The notes: generated from the sequence alone by a model not told the origin. A DNA stretch of 64,000 nt from Desulfosediminicola flagellatus (GCF_005116655.2 NZ_CP050698.1:3083489-3147488); one strand, 5' to 3'; counted from the stretch's first letter, positions 9,063 to 18,934 are shown. Program-made: numbers and translations.

Positions 9063-9902
9063 CTAGACGATTTTCATTTTGAATTTTCGCAACAAAAAAA
9101 CCTGGAGCGCATGAGGTAGCCACCAGAAATTTTTCTTTGAGTATATTTGTATAATATTTCGCAAACCTGATTCATCGATCCCGACAAATTTCTCAAATTG
9201 ACGATGTAATGTCTCATCATCATAATCAAGATTTTCAGGATATATTTGAGCTCTTAACCCGTATTCTGCTCCCAATAACGCATAGCCTCTTGATATATCA
9301 TATTTTTGTTCAAATGCGCTTTTTAGTGCAGCTATATTAGACCAATGTCTAGCCCCTCCGGCAGAATGCAATACGGCACGGCCTGGCTGAATAGCCTTTA
9401 TGGCTTTGTGAACTCCAAAATGAAAAGCCTGAAAGGGAGATGAATCTGGACAATGCCACGCAGCTGGTGCAAGATTTTCAAAATCTTTAATTTTTATGCC
9501 ATGCGCAATAGGTCGAATATCAACAAACAAATCTTCTTTATTGTTTTTTTCCCATTTAACAGTGTTCCGAAATGCATTAAGGCCCATTATTAGTCTGTCA
9601 GTAAAATAATCATGAACAGCGACATATACACGATCTACGAGGGGATTTTCCTGAAAAACGTGGGATACTTCTTTGAAATATGTATCTCTAGTCAACACCA
9701 TATCAGCATCAACTTTAATCATTATTTCAAACTCATCACTCATATCCATAAATGTTGAATATAAAGCATCATGGGCTTGCTTGTTTTTCAGATTATGAAA
9801 TTCAAATATTTCAAAATCACAATCAATTTGTCTTTTTATACATTGCATACATCTTTCATATTCATTTTCATATGTATGCAAAACGCCAACAAATATTTTC
9901 AT
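9063..9902 (-). CDS. Putative GT-A type glycosyltransferase
   Basis: A 279-residue protein with no membrane segment. The N-terminus MKIFVGVLHTYENEYERC and the DADMVL motif near residue 66, of the DxD type that binds a metal and nucleotide sugar, suggest a GT-A fold glycosyltransferase. I cannot assign a named family. It is followed two bases later by the GT4 gene, so it belongs to the same transcript. Upstream lies the decayed IS1595 element, which separates it from the rest of the locus. Confidence 0.75.
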   Translation of the reverse strand: MKIFVGVLHTYENEYERCMQCIKRQIDCDFEIFEFHNLKNKQAHDALYSTFMDMSDEFEIMIKVDADMVLTRDTYFKEVSHVFQENPLVDRVYVAVHDYFTDRLIMGLNAFRNTVKWEKNNKEDLFVDIRPIAHGIKIKDFENLAPAAWHCPDSSPFQAFHFGVHKAIKAIQPGRAVLHSAGGARHWSNIAALKSAFEQKYDISRGYALLGAEYGLRAQIYPENLDYDDETLHRQFEKFVGIDESGLRNIIQIYSKKNFWWLPHALQVFLLRKFKMKIV

Positions 9903-10140
9903 ATTTCTATAATTTGATTGCCCTGAATCTCAGCAAGACATAAAGACTCGGATTTTTATTAAAAACAGTAGAGCGTTGAATTACGTTTTTTTATTTTACG
10001 TCTAACACAAGTTGATGTTCACCAAAACATGACCATAAAATATTTTTTTTGCCAGAGATCGCCTCTAAAAAACTATCTTTTAATTATCTTAATGAAGCTG
10101 AGAAAGAGGGGAAGTCACTATATGATCCCCCAAGCATGCC

Positions 10141-10171
10141 ATCCTCCTGTTACCTACAACAACAGGAGGAT
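10141..10171 (+). promoter_or_regulatory. Hairpin masking the transposase ribosome-binding site
   Basis: A perfect 11-base inverted repeat, ATCCTCCTGTT at 10141-10151 and AACAGGAGGAT at 10161-10171, closes a nine-base loop. The right arm contains the AGGAGG Shine-Dalgarno of the transposase ATG at 10177. In a read-through transcript the hairpin would hide the ribosome-binding site. This is a known strategy of insertion sequences to prevent expression from outside promoters. Confidence 0.6.
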
Positions 10172-10176
10172 ATGTC

Positions 10177-11049
10177 ATGGCAAAGAATCCGGTTCAATTT
10201 CAAAAAGGGTACAGCTTGCCAAAGTTCCTGAAAGCGTACGGCTCAGGACAAAATGCAAGGCAAAGCTCTACAAGTATCACTGGCCGAATGGTTTTGAGTG
10301 CCCCAAGTATGGTCACAATACCTGCTATGAATTGAAAACACGTCAACTTTTCCAGTGTATTCATTACAGATATCAGTGTTCCATCACCAGTGGTACAATT
10401 TTCGACTCATCACAATTGCCTCTTACGACATGGTTTCTCGGAATATATCTGATAACCCAAGCAAAGGATGGTATGTCTGCCCTTAGTCTCCGCGGGTTCC
10501 TTGACATATCGGTCAATACAGCAGTTAAAATGAAACACAAGCTTAGACACGTGATGAAGAATGCTGATGACCATGAACCACCTTGTTCTTGAAGGCGTCA
10601 TTGAATTAGATGACGTGTATTGGGGTGGCAAGAAAAGTGGCGGTAAATAAGGCCGAGGAGCCCGAGAAAAAACACCTTTCCTTTCTGCTGTTTCCCGCAA
10701 TGAAGCTGTTCGCCCAATTCATATGAGGATGAGTAAACGAAACATTTTTAACACATCTAAAGAATCATCTTGGTTGCAAAAGCATCTTCATGAAGAAGCG
10801 GATGTTATTTCCGATACTTTCAATCCATTTAACTGCTGATCAGATCTTATTGCATTTAATGCTAGAATTACAGCATTTTAAATTTACGAAAATACAGACA
10901 ATAGAATCTTTCACTGGGTCAGCACCATGGTCAGCAATGTAAAGAGGGCTTTTCATAGGACATATCATTCTGTGAGTACAAATTACTTGTCACGATATTT
11001 GGCTGAATTTTGTTTTCAGTTTAATAACCGGTGTTACATAGGGCAATGA
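10177..11049 (+). pseudogene. IS1595-family transposase, frameshifted relic
   Basis: The ancestral protein begins at ATG 10177 as MAKNPVQFQKGYSLPKFLKAYG, then continues in another frame as YHWPNGFECPKYGHNTCYEL (zinc ribbon, with one expected Cys-x2-Cys replaced by Cys-x2-Tyr). PLTTWFLGIYL and VKMKHKLRHVM follow. After a second frameshift near 10590 come IELDDVYWGGKKSGGK, with the first catalytic acidic residues, and after an in-frame stop at about 10648 the frame resumes as GRGAREKTPFLSAV. The tail FHWVSTMVSNVKRAF and RYLAEFCFQFNNR ends at TGA 11049. This order is that of IS1595-family (ISXO2-like) transposases of about 290-320 residues. Several frameshifts and stops make it inactive. Confidence 0.85.
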
Positions 11050-11181
11050 TTGGAAATTTGATCATACATACCACTTAAATCAGCCCCTCGCCCCCTTCAC
11101 CTCTTAGAGATTGCTGAGAAGGAGGGCGATTAGATTATTCGATAAACATTTGTTTTTTCAAAAAATCGAAAAAATGACAGC

Positions 11182-12423
11182 TCAATTAGTAATACGTTTA
11201 TAAACATCTATGTATTGTTCTGCAACTTTAGTATATGCATAGTTGCAAACAACTTTTTCTCTGGCAGCTTTGCTTAATTTGTAGTGCCGCTCAATATCCC
11301 CTAAAACCCACTTGATTCCTTCTGCCAACATATTCGTATCAAAAGGCGAAACTAAAAAACCATTTTGTAAGTGATCAATCATATCAGGAATACCGCCAAT
11401 ACCAAAACCAACACAAGGTGTCCCGCAACTCATGGCTTCCATAACAGTATTTGGGAGATTGTCCATCATCGATGGAATAATAAATACATCTGCCAAGCTG
11501 TATAACATAGCCAATTTGTGGTCATCATTTATACGACCGACTTCAGTAACAGGTATTCCTTTAATGGTACTACGACCACTACACTTTCCACCAAAAGTAA
11601 TACATTCTATAGCGGAAACTTCACTTCCAGAAGCAAACGTCTCAAGTGCTTGTTTCAGGAAATGAAAGCCTTTCAGTGGGTTTCTACTACCGCCATCAGC
11701 ACCAAATAAAATGAGTTGTTTCTCTTGTGGTAAATTGAATGATTTTCTCGCATTATTTTTATCAGTGGGCTTAAAAACATCAGTGTTCAAACAATTAGGA
11801 ATCACCGTGGCTTTTTCCCCAAAAAATAAGGAACTCATACAAAGACATTCTGCCATCCACCTGCTCGGCGTTACAAAATTAAAGTTTACATTATGCCAAT
11901 GTTTCTTCTTACGGCGCCATGTCGATCCATCAAGATCAACCCAGCCTTTATGGCAAGTAGGCCGATTTTTGTTTGTATACCGTTCTCGGTAACGATTGGA
12001 GAAATCAATAGAGTCATAATGCTCAGCCCCACAAAAAGCCCACATATCGTGCAACGTCCAAACGATTGGCTTATTTATTTTTTTAAGCTCTGAGATACTA
12101 ATTAGTTCCTTTCCTATCCAGTGAATATTAATAATATCTGCATCAATCCTATTAATTATTTTGTAGATTCCTGATTGGAAAAGGTTAAGCGAGTGGTAAC
12201 TTGGGTTAGATGTTTTTTGATAACCAAGAAGTTTCTTAATAAAATGATTCTTTTTCACCTGATACGGTACAGGGTAACATCTTACACTTCTATCCAGACT
12301 ATTCTTTCTGGCGACCAGCATCTCAGAATGGATACCACACTCTCGTAATGCAGCATGAATTCGATATGCAGCGCGAGCTGCACCGCCAGTAATATCAAAA
12401 TTGTTTAAGTGGAGAATCTTCAT
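11182..12423 (-). CDS. Family 4 glycosyltransferase
   Basis: A 413-residue GT-B enzyme. The N-terminus MKILHLNNFDITGGAARAAY is the glycine-rich acceptor-side loop of GT4 enzymes. The C-terminal domain shows VIPNCLNTDVFKP, LILFGADGG, and SMMDNLPNTVMEAMSCGTP, the E-x7-E-like donor motif. It starts four bases inside the end of the upstream methyltransferase (ATGA overlap), indicating translational coupling. The IS1595 relic lies just downstream. Sugar specificity is not readable. Confidence 0.9.
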   Translation of the reverse strand: MKILHLNNFDITGGAARAAYRIHAALRECGIHSEMLVARKNSLDRSVRCYPVPYQVKKNHFIKKLLGYQKTSNPSYHSLNLFQSGIYKIINRIDADIINIHWIGKELISISELKKINKPIVWTLHDMWAFCGAEHYDSIDFSNRYRERYTNKNRPTCHKGWVDLDGSTWRRKKKHWHNVNFNFVTPSRWMAECLCMSSLFFGEKATVIPNCLNTDVFKPTDKNNARKSFNLPQEKQLILFGADGGSRNPLKGFHFLKQALETFASGSEVSAIECITFGGKCSGRSTIKGIPVTEVGRINDDHKLAMLYSLADVFIIPSMMDNLPNTVMEAMSCGTPCVGFGIGGIPDMIDHLQNGFLVSPFDTNMLAEGIKWVLGDIERHYKLSKAAREKVVCNYAYTKVAEQYIDVYKRITN

Positions 12424-13265
12424 GGCTTAATGGCTTCAATATAGAGCGAGTCTGGCTTATAAACAGTACTATCTGGTTCAGTATCAAGATTAAATGTAGA
12501 CCAACCTGGGTGGTAGCTTTGCATAGCATCCCGCTGTACTATCTTCACAAAATTGCACTCCTCAAGCATCCTAGACAAAGAATATTTATCATACATCCAC
12601 TGATGATTCTCACCTGAACGGCGAAATCGACCCACCATTAACGAGTCGTATTCACTACCAAGTAATATCTTGAGAATTCCCTCACGAATATTCCTTAAAA
12701 CATTTTCAGGTTCTAATAAAGAGGAAAGGAATTTCGTCACTCCCATCTTACTAGTTCTGCGATGTTTTTCACCCCTACGCAGATCATATTTCCTTATTAT
12801 ATTTTTGGCTTCAATTCCACAACGTTCTACTATAAATTCACGATTTGGAATCGAATCACGATCTAGAAAGGCTGCCATCCCCCCCCCTGACGAGTTACGC
12901 ACAACTTGATCATATAATTCAAGCATTATCCAATCATAACTATCACGTTCCGAAACATTTCCATCACTAACCCTTTGTAATATCCTTAAATAACATAAAA
13001 CAATTTGTTCAAGATCAGGGACAGCAATTCGAATAATTCCAGCAGGTTTTAATACCCGAAAACACTCTTGGACAAATTGCCTGGCTTCATTCACTTCAAA
13101 GTGCTCTAATACATGCGAATGATAAACCACGTCAAAATGACAATCTAAGAAGGGCAGACCCAGTTCTACATCACACTGCTTTACAACTGGGTGAGCAGGA
13201 ACCTTATCAATATTCACCCACTCCTCATGGATACGTTTGCCACAACCTATATTTAAAAGTTTCAT
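12420..13265 (-). CDS. SAM-dependent methyltransferase, type 11-like
   Basis: This 281-residue protein begins MKLLNIGCGKRIHEEWVNID, the glycine-rich SAM-binding motif I. FDVVYHSHVLEHF (motif II/III) and RVLKPAGIIRIAVPD follow, as in class I methyltransferases of surface-polysaccharide loci. It lies between a TylF-like methyltransferase and a glycosyltransferase and overlaps the latter by four bases. A likely job is methylation of a sugar hydroxyl or of the chain terminus. A middle insertion around residues 120-200 is not typical of small family members. Confidence 0.87.
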   Translation of the reverse strand: MKLLNIGCGKRIHEEWVNIDKVPAHPVVKQCDVELGLPFLDCHFDVVYHSHVLEHFEVNEARQFVQECFRVLKPAGIIRIAVPDLEQIVLCYLRILQRVSDGNVSERDSYDWIMLELYDQVVRNSSGGGMAAFLDRDSIPNREFIVERCGIEAKNIIRKYDLRRGEKHRRTSKMGVTKFLSSLLEPENVLRNIREGILKILLGSEYDSLMVGRFRRSGENHQWMYDKYSLSRMLEECNFVKIVQRDAMQSYHPGWSTFNLDTEPDSTVYKPDSLYIEAIKP

Positions 13266-13275
13266 TAAATTTTGC

Positions 13276-14034
13276 TTAAAGTTTTATAGCTACCCTGCCG
13301 GTATAATCAATTTCATGCAAACTGATTTCAACCGAATTCTTATCAAAATATTCATCTACAGCCTTCTTTGCCCCTTTCCAATGACCATAATCATCAATAA
13401 TCAGTACACCTCCAGTTGCTAAACGTGGGAATAAAACCTCTAACTCATGTTTAGTAGATTCGTACCAATCAGTATCCAATCGTAATAAGGATATTTTTTC
13501 AGGAGCATTCGTAGTCAATGTTTCTATCACATCTCCAACAACATAATGAATTTTATTCCTAGGGTAGTCACTCTTATCCATTGTCTTTTTGACCTCAGAA
13601 AGGCCAGCAATACACCAAATATTACTACTCTGACAGCGGTCCTCCTGCTTCAGCAAATCAGATGCATCCATACCAGAAATATCAATATCACTTTCTGTTG
13701 GTTCTGTCATTCCAGTAAAAGTATCAAATAAGTATAATTCCTTATCAACAATATTTAAAGAGTCCAGGGTCAATGATGCGGCCAACATACTTCCACCTTT
13801 CCAGACACCACACTCAACAAAATCACCCGCAACAGCATTTTGCTGTAAATACCTTACTGAATTTATCAAGGCTAGTACTCTTTCTGGACTGGTCATTGTG
13901 TATGGTAAGACTGCAGTTAATATTTCTTTATCTATTGCTGACAGAGAACCTGGTTTCCCACTGCTCATGTACTTGTAGAAGTCTTTTTCAGCAGTACTTG
14001 CATACTTTTTAAATATTTTTTTTAAAAAACTCAT
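13276..14034 (-). CDS. TylF/macrocin-type O-methyltransferase
   Basis: A 252-residue protein of the TylF family, which O-methylates sugar hydroxyls using SAM and a metal. The SAM-binding part reads AGDFVECGVWKGGSM near residue 73. The later segments LLRLDTDWYEST and GGVLIIDDYGHWKGAKKAVDE carry the metal-binding and catalytic Asp residues of the family. It starts 192 bases from the upstream sulfotransferase and is followed 10 bases later by a second methyltransferase. Together they suggest a methyl-decorated glycan. Confidence 0.88.
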   Translation of the reverse strand: MSFLKKIFKKYASTAEKDFYKYMSSGKPGSLSAIDKEILTAVLPYTMTSPERVLALINSVRYLQQNAVAGDFVECGVWKGGSMLAASLTLDSLNIVDKELYLFDTFTGMTEPTESDIDISGMDASDLLKQEDRCQSSNIWCIAGLSEVKKTMDKSDYPRNKIHYVVGDVIETLTTNAPEKISLLRLDTDWYESTKHELEVLFPRLATGGVLIIDDYGHWKGAKKAVDEYFDKNSVEISLHEIDYTGRVAIKL

Positions 14035-14226
14035 TTTCTTCTCTGAACTTTTTATTGTTATTTCAAACCATTAAGAAGAACGCTAATCACAGTACAACAT
14101 CATGGTCTAGAATATATCTATCAATATAATTCAACTGCTCAACGCAGCACGATGGACACTAAAACAGTCCCAAATAAACACTAATAAATATAATTGAGTA
14201 AGATGATAGGAAAAGTGCTAATAGTA

Positions 14227-15123
14227 TTATAAACTCATCGAAGTCGCATACCAAGAGGATAGATCCCGACCTATAAGCTTCGATGTATTCTCAATATCTG
14301 CACGATATTTTGATTGAAGTAGCGTCTTAGTGTCCCCCTGCATCGTTTCCCAACGTAACTTGAACAGAGTTTGATTCCTCCTAAATAGATATTTGATTAT
14401 GGCAGATTTACGCATCCAGCGATACCTATTTTCAAGACTCCGCAGCATAAAATGCAATTTGATGGAAACAGGCTTAAATTCCCCTTTATTATGGATCTTG
14501 ATTGTTGGCTCATAATTATCGTCTACATCCAAAAAACGATATGTGTCCCGCACACAACCAACAGGGTCTCTTTTGATTTCATCCAACAAGATAATTTTAA
14601 TTTGAGCAATCGGGAATGTTTTATAGTAGCGTTCCAACTGCTCAAAATACATACCAGATCCAAAATATAAATAATTGTAATAATACTGAGGATTTCCTAT
14701 CATGAAATCCATGTCATCTTTTCGGGAAAACTCAGTTTTTAACGCCTTTTCAAATGGGTATATCCACTCGTAGCCATGACTAACCATCCACCTGTACAAT
14801 GAATAAGCTCGATCAACAGGGTTCCGTAGTATCACAATAATCTTGGCATCAGGTATCTCTTCATTAATCCATTTAGCAGACTCAGGCGAGGTCAAATAAG
14901 CGTTTGAGGCGTCGCCAATAACCTTGCGTGATTTGGCAGATTCAAACAAATGCAGATATTTGTCTTTTTTCTTCACACCATAAGAATTACAAAAATAGGA
15001 AGGTTCTTTATGCTCGATATCCTCAGGCATAAAAATTTCTGGATGTTGCTTCAAGTACATCCAAAGTGAAGTCGTTGCGGCCTTAGCAGCTCCAATAATG
15101 AAAAAATTTGGCTTATTTATCAT
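14227..15123 (-). CDS. Sulfotransferase, heparan-type
   Basis: A 298-residue PAPS-dependent sulfotransferase. The 5'-phosphosulfate loop is FIIGAAKAATTSLWMYL (residues 7-23), and the 3'-phosphate site is IIVILRNPVDRAYSLYRWM near residue 98. This is the pattern of carbohydrate N/O-sulfotransferases. There is no membrane anchor, so it should act in the cytoplasm on a glycan intermediate. It has an AGGTTA ribosome-binding site. A second, different sulfotransferase lies immediately upstream, which suggests sulfation at two positions. Confidence 0.9.
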   Translation of the reverse strand: MINKPNFFIIGAAKAATTSLWMYLKQHPEIFMPEDIEHKEPSYFCNSYGVKKKDKYLHLFESAKSRKVIGDASNAYLTSPESAKWINEEIPDAKIIVILRNPVDRAYSLYRWMVSHGYEWIYPFEKALKTEFSRKDDMDFMIGNPQYYYNYLYFGSGMYFEQLERYYKTFPIAQIKIILLDEIKRDPVGCVRDTYRFLDVDDNYEPTIKIHNKGEFKPVSIKLHFMLRSLENRYRWMRKSAIIKYLFRRNQTLFKLRWETMQGDTKTLLQSKYRADIENTSKLIGRDLSSWYATSMSL

Positions 15124-15361
15124 TTTTTAATAACCTGTTCTTAACCGATATCTCATAATTGTTATTTTTCGATAGCGGACCGTAAAACCACAGTCAATAA
15201 TTCCCTCGAAAACATCAAACAGTATTCTATTTTCGAATGTTTTTTGATACTTTCAAAATGCTTAAAGCGCATCTGTTTATGAACAGGGATTAACACACCA
15301 AAGATAACAGATCTACTCCACTCACGGTTTATGAAAAAGTAATTATGTCTTAAGGTTACAA

Positions 15362-16120
15362 TCAGTCAATATCATAACTCAGCATTTGAATCAAAGTACA
15401 ATCCTCTTTTTTATGAAATGCTACCAATTCTTTATCGCCAAACACATCTCGCCATTGCCCTGAACGGCCTTTACGCACAAAAACAGTCTCACCATCTCCA
15501 TATTTCCTGCCTTCATCGCGTTCAATTTTAGACATGGATTCAAAAGATGATTGTTTAATTGCTTTTCGAATCCTATCCTCATTTACTTGTATACCTGAGA
15601 ATTTAAGAACTTTCAGCAAAACATTATATGTATTAAGTAACAAATCCTCGTATTTGATTACTATCACATTAGGTCGTTTTTCACCTATCCAAGATAGAAC
15701 ATGGTTACTCCAAGTGCCATATGGTCCGTCATATTTTTCTATAAAAGCAGCTAGGTCCCAAGATAGCGGAATCGTTTTTTTCATGAAATGATAGTAGGAA
15801 ATATATACATCTCGCGGATCACGAACGATGTAAATAACCTTTTGAAAATTCTTATCATAAGAACTATGTGATTTATATATTTGCGGACATGTCAATCTTT
15901 TATTTTCACATTTCCTTTTTTCCCACTCGGGACAAAAATCGTGAACATTGTAAAAGTTAATTTTTTCATTTTCATTATCTTTCAACAAATTAGACAACAG
16001 AAATCGCATCCAGGTGTTACCGGATTTCGGGAACGAAACAAGAAAAACATCAGCACAAGAAACAGATGATGATTCTTTTGGTGACAGGATTTTTTCAAAT
16101 AGTGATCTGATTTTATTCAT
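15362..16120 (-). CDS. Sulfotransferase, SULT-like
   Basis: A 252-residue sulfotransferase resembling the eukaryotic cytosolic type. The PAPS loop FLVSFPKSGNTW is near residue 27, the 3'-phosphate motif IYIVRDPRDVYISYYHFMK near 97, and the C-terminal RKGRSGQW that closes over PAPS near 220. It begins five bases after the Wzt stop with GAGAAG as ribosome-binding site, so it is coupled to the exporter. The likely substrate is the polysaccharide exported by the adjacent ABC transporter; this is inference from position. Confidence 0.9.
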   Translation of the reverse strand: MNKIRSLFEKILSPKESSSVSCADVFLVSFPKSGNTWMRFLLSNLLKDNENEKINFYNVHDFCPEWEKRKCENKRLTCPQIYKSHSSYDKNFQKVIYIVRDPRDVYISYYHFMKKTIPLSWDLAAFIEKYDGPYGTWSNHVLSWIGEKRPNVIVIKYEDLLLNTYNVLLKVLKFSGIQVNEDRIRKAIKQSSFESMSKIERDEGRKYGDGETVFVRKGRSGQWRDVFGDKELVAFHKKEDCTLIQMLSYDID

Positions 16121-16124
16121 GCTA

Positions 16125-17411
16125 TCACTTCTCTAACTCCTTCATGGACCAATTCAAGCGAGGCGCTAGAACACCAGGCCATTTTTCTGTATATGTGGAC
16201 CCATGACCACCAACCCCTTCAATATTTAAAGACAAATACTCTTTACCCTGAATCAACACTTTAACATTTGGGATACCAATATGGATTTTTATTAGATATC
16301 CACCGCTGTTTAAAAGATCAGCAGGAATCCGGCATGTCGTACAATATTTACCTGGTAGCAATTCCTGCGCTGCCATTTTTGAATGATTAGTAGATGAAAA
16401 AGCAACAACACCCTCAATTGTTAGCAAACTGATAATTATACGCATGCCACGGACTGGAAGCTTTACCTTAAACTTAATTTCCATATCGATGGGCTTTGAA
16501 GCACTATAAACAGAATGAGTTTTCCCCTCATCAAGTAATTTTATACTATGCAAACTTATTTCATCACAGTTAGGTGCACCATTATCATCCCATATAATCT
16601 CACCCGAATGTCCAACTCCTTCCTGCCCAAATGTCAAATACTGTTCAACCGCAGTATTTACACCAGCACTCAACATTAATTCTCCGTGATTCAAGATAAT
16701 TGCTCGTGAACAAAGCGCTCGAACAGCCCCCATATTATGGCTTACAAACAAAATGGTACGTCCTTCTCGTGAAATATTCCCCATCTTTCCAATGCATTTT
16801 TTCTGAAATGCCGCATCACCAACTGCCAGTACCTCATCAACCACAAGGATCTCCGGTTCCAGATGAGCAGCCACGGCAAAAGCGAGGCGGACATACATAC
16901 CTGATGAATAACGTTTTACCGGCGTGTCAACAAAATCTTCAACACCTGAAAAATCAATTATCTCATCAAGCTTACTCTTGATTTCCTGTTTAGACATACC
17001 AAGAATGGCACCATTCATGAAAATATTTTCTCGCCCAGTAAGTTCGGGGTGAAAACCAGTACCTACTTCAAGCAGGCTAGCAATACGACCTTTTACTTTG
17101 ATATTCCCTCTAGTAGGTGCAGTCACCCGTGAAAGCAGTTTCAAAAGGGTGGATTTACCAGCGCCATTCTTTCCAATAATACCTAGAATTTCGCCTTGTT
17201 TTATTTCAAAATTAATATTCCGCAAGGCCCAAAATCGATTTCCATCAATTTGCTTTTCCTGTCCTGCTATATATGATGATATTTTTTCATTAGGATCTTC
17301 ATTTCCTCTAAACTTTGCCCACCAAGACTGAAGATCATGAGTTAAGGTGCCATGACCGATTACCCCTAATCTGTATTCTTTCCATAGGTCATCTACTTCA
17401 ATTACGCTCAT
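16125..17411 (-). CDS. wzt: Polysaccharide ABC transporter ATP-binding protein with Wzt C-domain (first pair)
   Basis: A 428-residue ATPase. The Walker A motif GKNGAGKST is near residue 80, the signature YSSGMYVRLAF near 165 and Walker B EILVVDEVLAVGD near 185, followed by a switch His in FVSHNMG. Residues about 265-428 form a beta-rich Wzt-type carbohydrate-recognition domain, which in this family reads the chain terminus before export. The N-terminus carries an insertion before the Walker A typical of this subfamily. It works with the permease directly upstream (17549-18415). The adjacent sulfotransferases and methyltransferases may generate the terminal modification it recognises. Confidence 0.93.
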   Translation of the reverse strand: MSVIEVDDLWKEYRLGVIGHGTLTHDLQSWWAKFRGNEDPNEKISSYIAGQEKQIDGNRFWALRNINFEIKQGEILGIIGKNGAGKSTLLKLLSRVTAPTRGNIKVKGRIASLLEVGTGFHPELTGRENIFMNGAILGMSKQEIKSKLDEIIDFSGVEDFVDTPVKRYSSGMYVRLAFAVAAHLEPEILVVDEVLAVGDAAFQKKCIGKMGNISREGRTILFVSHNMGAVRALCSRAIILNHGELMLSAGVNTAVEQYLTFGQEGVGHSGEIIWDDNGAPNCDEISLHSIKLLDEGKTHSVYSASKPIDMEIKFKVKLPVRGMRIIISLLTIEGVVAFSSTNHSKMAAQELLPGKYCTTCRIPADLLNSGGYLIKIHIGIPNVKVLIQGKEYLSLNIEGVGGHGSTYTEKWPGVLAPRLNWSMKELEK

Positions 17412-17548
17412 TTTATTTATTATACCGACAATGTTTTTTTTGAAGGGGAGAGTTTTAAAATTAAATATCCCGACTAATTCTCAATCTATAACAACATAAT
17501 TCATAGTTTATACTTCCGAATTAGAATGATAGTTGTAATGAAGAATAT

Positions 17549-18415
17549 TTAAACAGTATCCATGAATGATTTCTCGATTCTACTAAATAGGAGTACACCG
17601 CAACCCAGCAACAGTAAAGTGACAAACCAACTAATTATAATATGATTAATGGTTAATGCACTGGTCCCAAAAACTCCGAATCGAAAGCTCTCAACAATAG
17701 CTACCATTGGATTTAAAACATAATATGGGAGTAACCATTCAGGAATTTGACTCAGGGGGTAAACTACTGGAGTACCATACATCCACAACTGTATCAGAAA
17801 TCCCATGGCAAATTTTAAATCTTTATATTTAGTCGTTAATGACGATAAGAAAATTCCTAGACCAAAACTCAAGAGTGCCATCTGCAACAAAAGTACTGGC
17901 AACCCGATCAAGCTTAAACTTGGGCTGATATTTGCTCCTTGTGCCATAAAATAAACATAAAACCCAAAAAAAAGAGCTAACTGAATGAAAAACTGTAAAA
18001 AATTAACAATGACAGTTGCAATTGGAACACTCAATCGCGGAAAATAAACCTTCCCGAAAATAGCTGAATTCGTGTTGAATGTCCCTGCCGTTGCATTCAA
18101 GGTCGCAGCAAAATACCCCCACATCACATTTCCGGCCATGTAAAAAAGAAAAGGTGGCAAACCATCTGTGGAAATCTTTGCAACACGACCGAATATTATT
18201 GTAAATATCACTGTTGTAACAAGTGGTTGTATAATATACCAGAGAGGACCTAGGATAGTCTGCTTATAAAAGGTGAGAAAATCTCTTTTCACAAACATGC
18301 CGATAAGATCCCGAAATTGCCAAAGCTCCTTAAAATCGATATCGAACCAACCTGTTTTCGGCTTTATCACCAGATCCCATTGCTGATTTTTTTTCACCAT
18401 GTGTTCTTTACTCAT
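17549..18415 (-). CDS. wzm: Polysaccharide ABC-2 permease (first pair)
   Basis: A 288-residue inner-membrane protein with about six hydrophobic segments. The N-terminal cytoplasmic part shows LWQFRDLIGMFVKRDF and the signature QTILGPLWYIIQPL, both characteristic of Wzm/RfbD-type ABC-2 permeases. It forms the export channel for a lipid-linked polysaccharide with the Wzt subunit. It starts five bases after the stop of the GbsR-like regulator, so regulator and exporter share a transcript. Confidence 0.93.
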   Translation of the reverse strand: MSKEHMVKKNQQWDLVIKPKTGWFDIDFKELWQFRDLIGMFVKRDFLTFYKQTILGPLWYIIQPLVTTVIFTIIFGRVAKISTDGLPPFLFYMAGNVMWGYFAATLNATAGTFNTNSAIFGKVYFPRLSVPIATVIVNFLQFFIQLALFFGFYVYFMAQGANISPSLSLIGLPVLLLQMALLSFGLGIFLSSLTTKYKDLKFAMGFLIQLWMYGTPVVYPLSQIPEWLLPYYVLNPMVAIVESFRFGVFGTSALTINHIIISWFVTLLLLGCGVLLFSRIEKSFMDTV

Positions 18416-18419
18416 ATAT

Positions 18420-18932
18420 TCAACTCTTAATACCTGTAAGTAATTTTACCAGAGGGTTACCCAGTACCTGCTCCAACCCGTTTTTCAATTTTTGTGCTCT
18501 TTCAATTCTCTGTTTTAAAAAAATCAGCTCATTTTTTGATGGTGAATCATCCGGTATATCACTTATAAGAGCTAGACTTCCTTCTAACTCTCCGCCAAAT
18601 ACTTGTATTTTTTGGCGAGCTAGGGAGAGTATTCCGTGCTGAAGTGCATTGGCGATATTATCTGCACTTTTATAATAATTTCTTTTATCTCCGCCCTTCC
18701 ACACTTTCTTTGCTAATCCCAACTGTTCAAGCTGACGGCCGGCAATACTAACAGAAGCCTTACTTAAGCCCAGTGCATCTCCGATATCATCCAATGAACA
18801 TTCCCCGTCCTGCAAATACAGATACACCAAAACTTGACCGACTATCCTGCCAGTACCAAAATCCTGGGATACCCTACCACCAGTTTCGACGAGTCTCATT
18901 CTTGCTTCTTGAAGTTTTTTTCCGTCTTCCAT
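18420..18932 (-). CDS. GbsR/MarR-type transcriptional regulator
   Basis: A 170-residue winged-helix protein. Residues about 25-85 give the DNA-binding fold, with DIGDALGLSKASVSIAGRQLEQLGL as recognition region and a wing at KVWKGGDKRNYY. The C-terminal helices are rich in charged residues and probably dimerise. The pattern is that of GbsR-like members of the MarR superfamily. It heads the wzm-wzt-sulfotransferase block and starts three bases from a perfect inverted repeat, so autoregulation and control of the polysaccharide block are likely. No ligand can be inferred. Confidence 0.85.
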   Translation of the reverse strand: MEDGKKLQEARMRLVETGGRVSQDFGTGRIVGQVLVYLYLQDGECSLDDIGDALGLSKASVSIAGRQLEQLGLAKKVWKGGDKRNYYKSADNIANALQHGILSLARQKIQVFGGELEGSLALISDIPDDSPSKNELIFLKQRIERAQKLKNGLEQVLGNPLVKLLTGIKS

Positions 18933-18934
18933 AA

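Larger units (their letters stand above)
10097..11120 (+). mobile_element. Decayed IS1595-family element, approximate limits
   Basis: The transposase relic is flanked by an eight-base direct repeat GCTGAGAA at 10097-10104 and 11113-11120, a fair candidate for the target duplication of this family. An imperfect inverted repeat (10 of 11 bases, AAGAGGGGAAG at 10104-10114 against the complement of 11095-11105) lies near both ends, though its right arm is seven bases inside the direct repeat. The limits are therefore tentative. The element breaks the minus-strand glycosyltransferase series between 9.9 and 11.2 kb. Confidence 0.45.

Noticed and set aside
10029-10592. Plus-strand open frame of 187 codons taken as an intact gene
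   Set aside because: Its first part is out of frame with the transposase N-terminus; only the middle is IS1595 transposase, so it was merged into the pseudogene.
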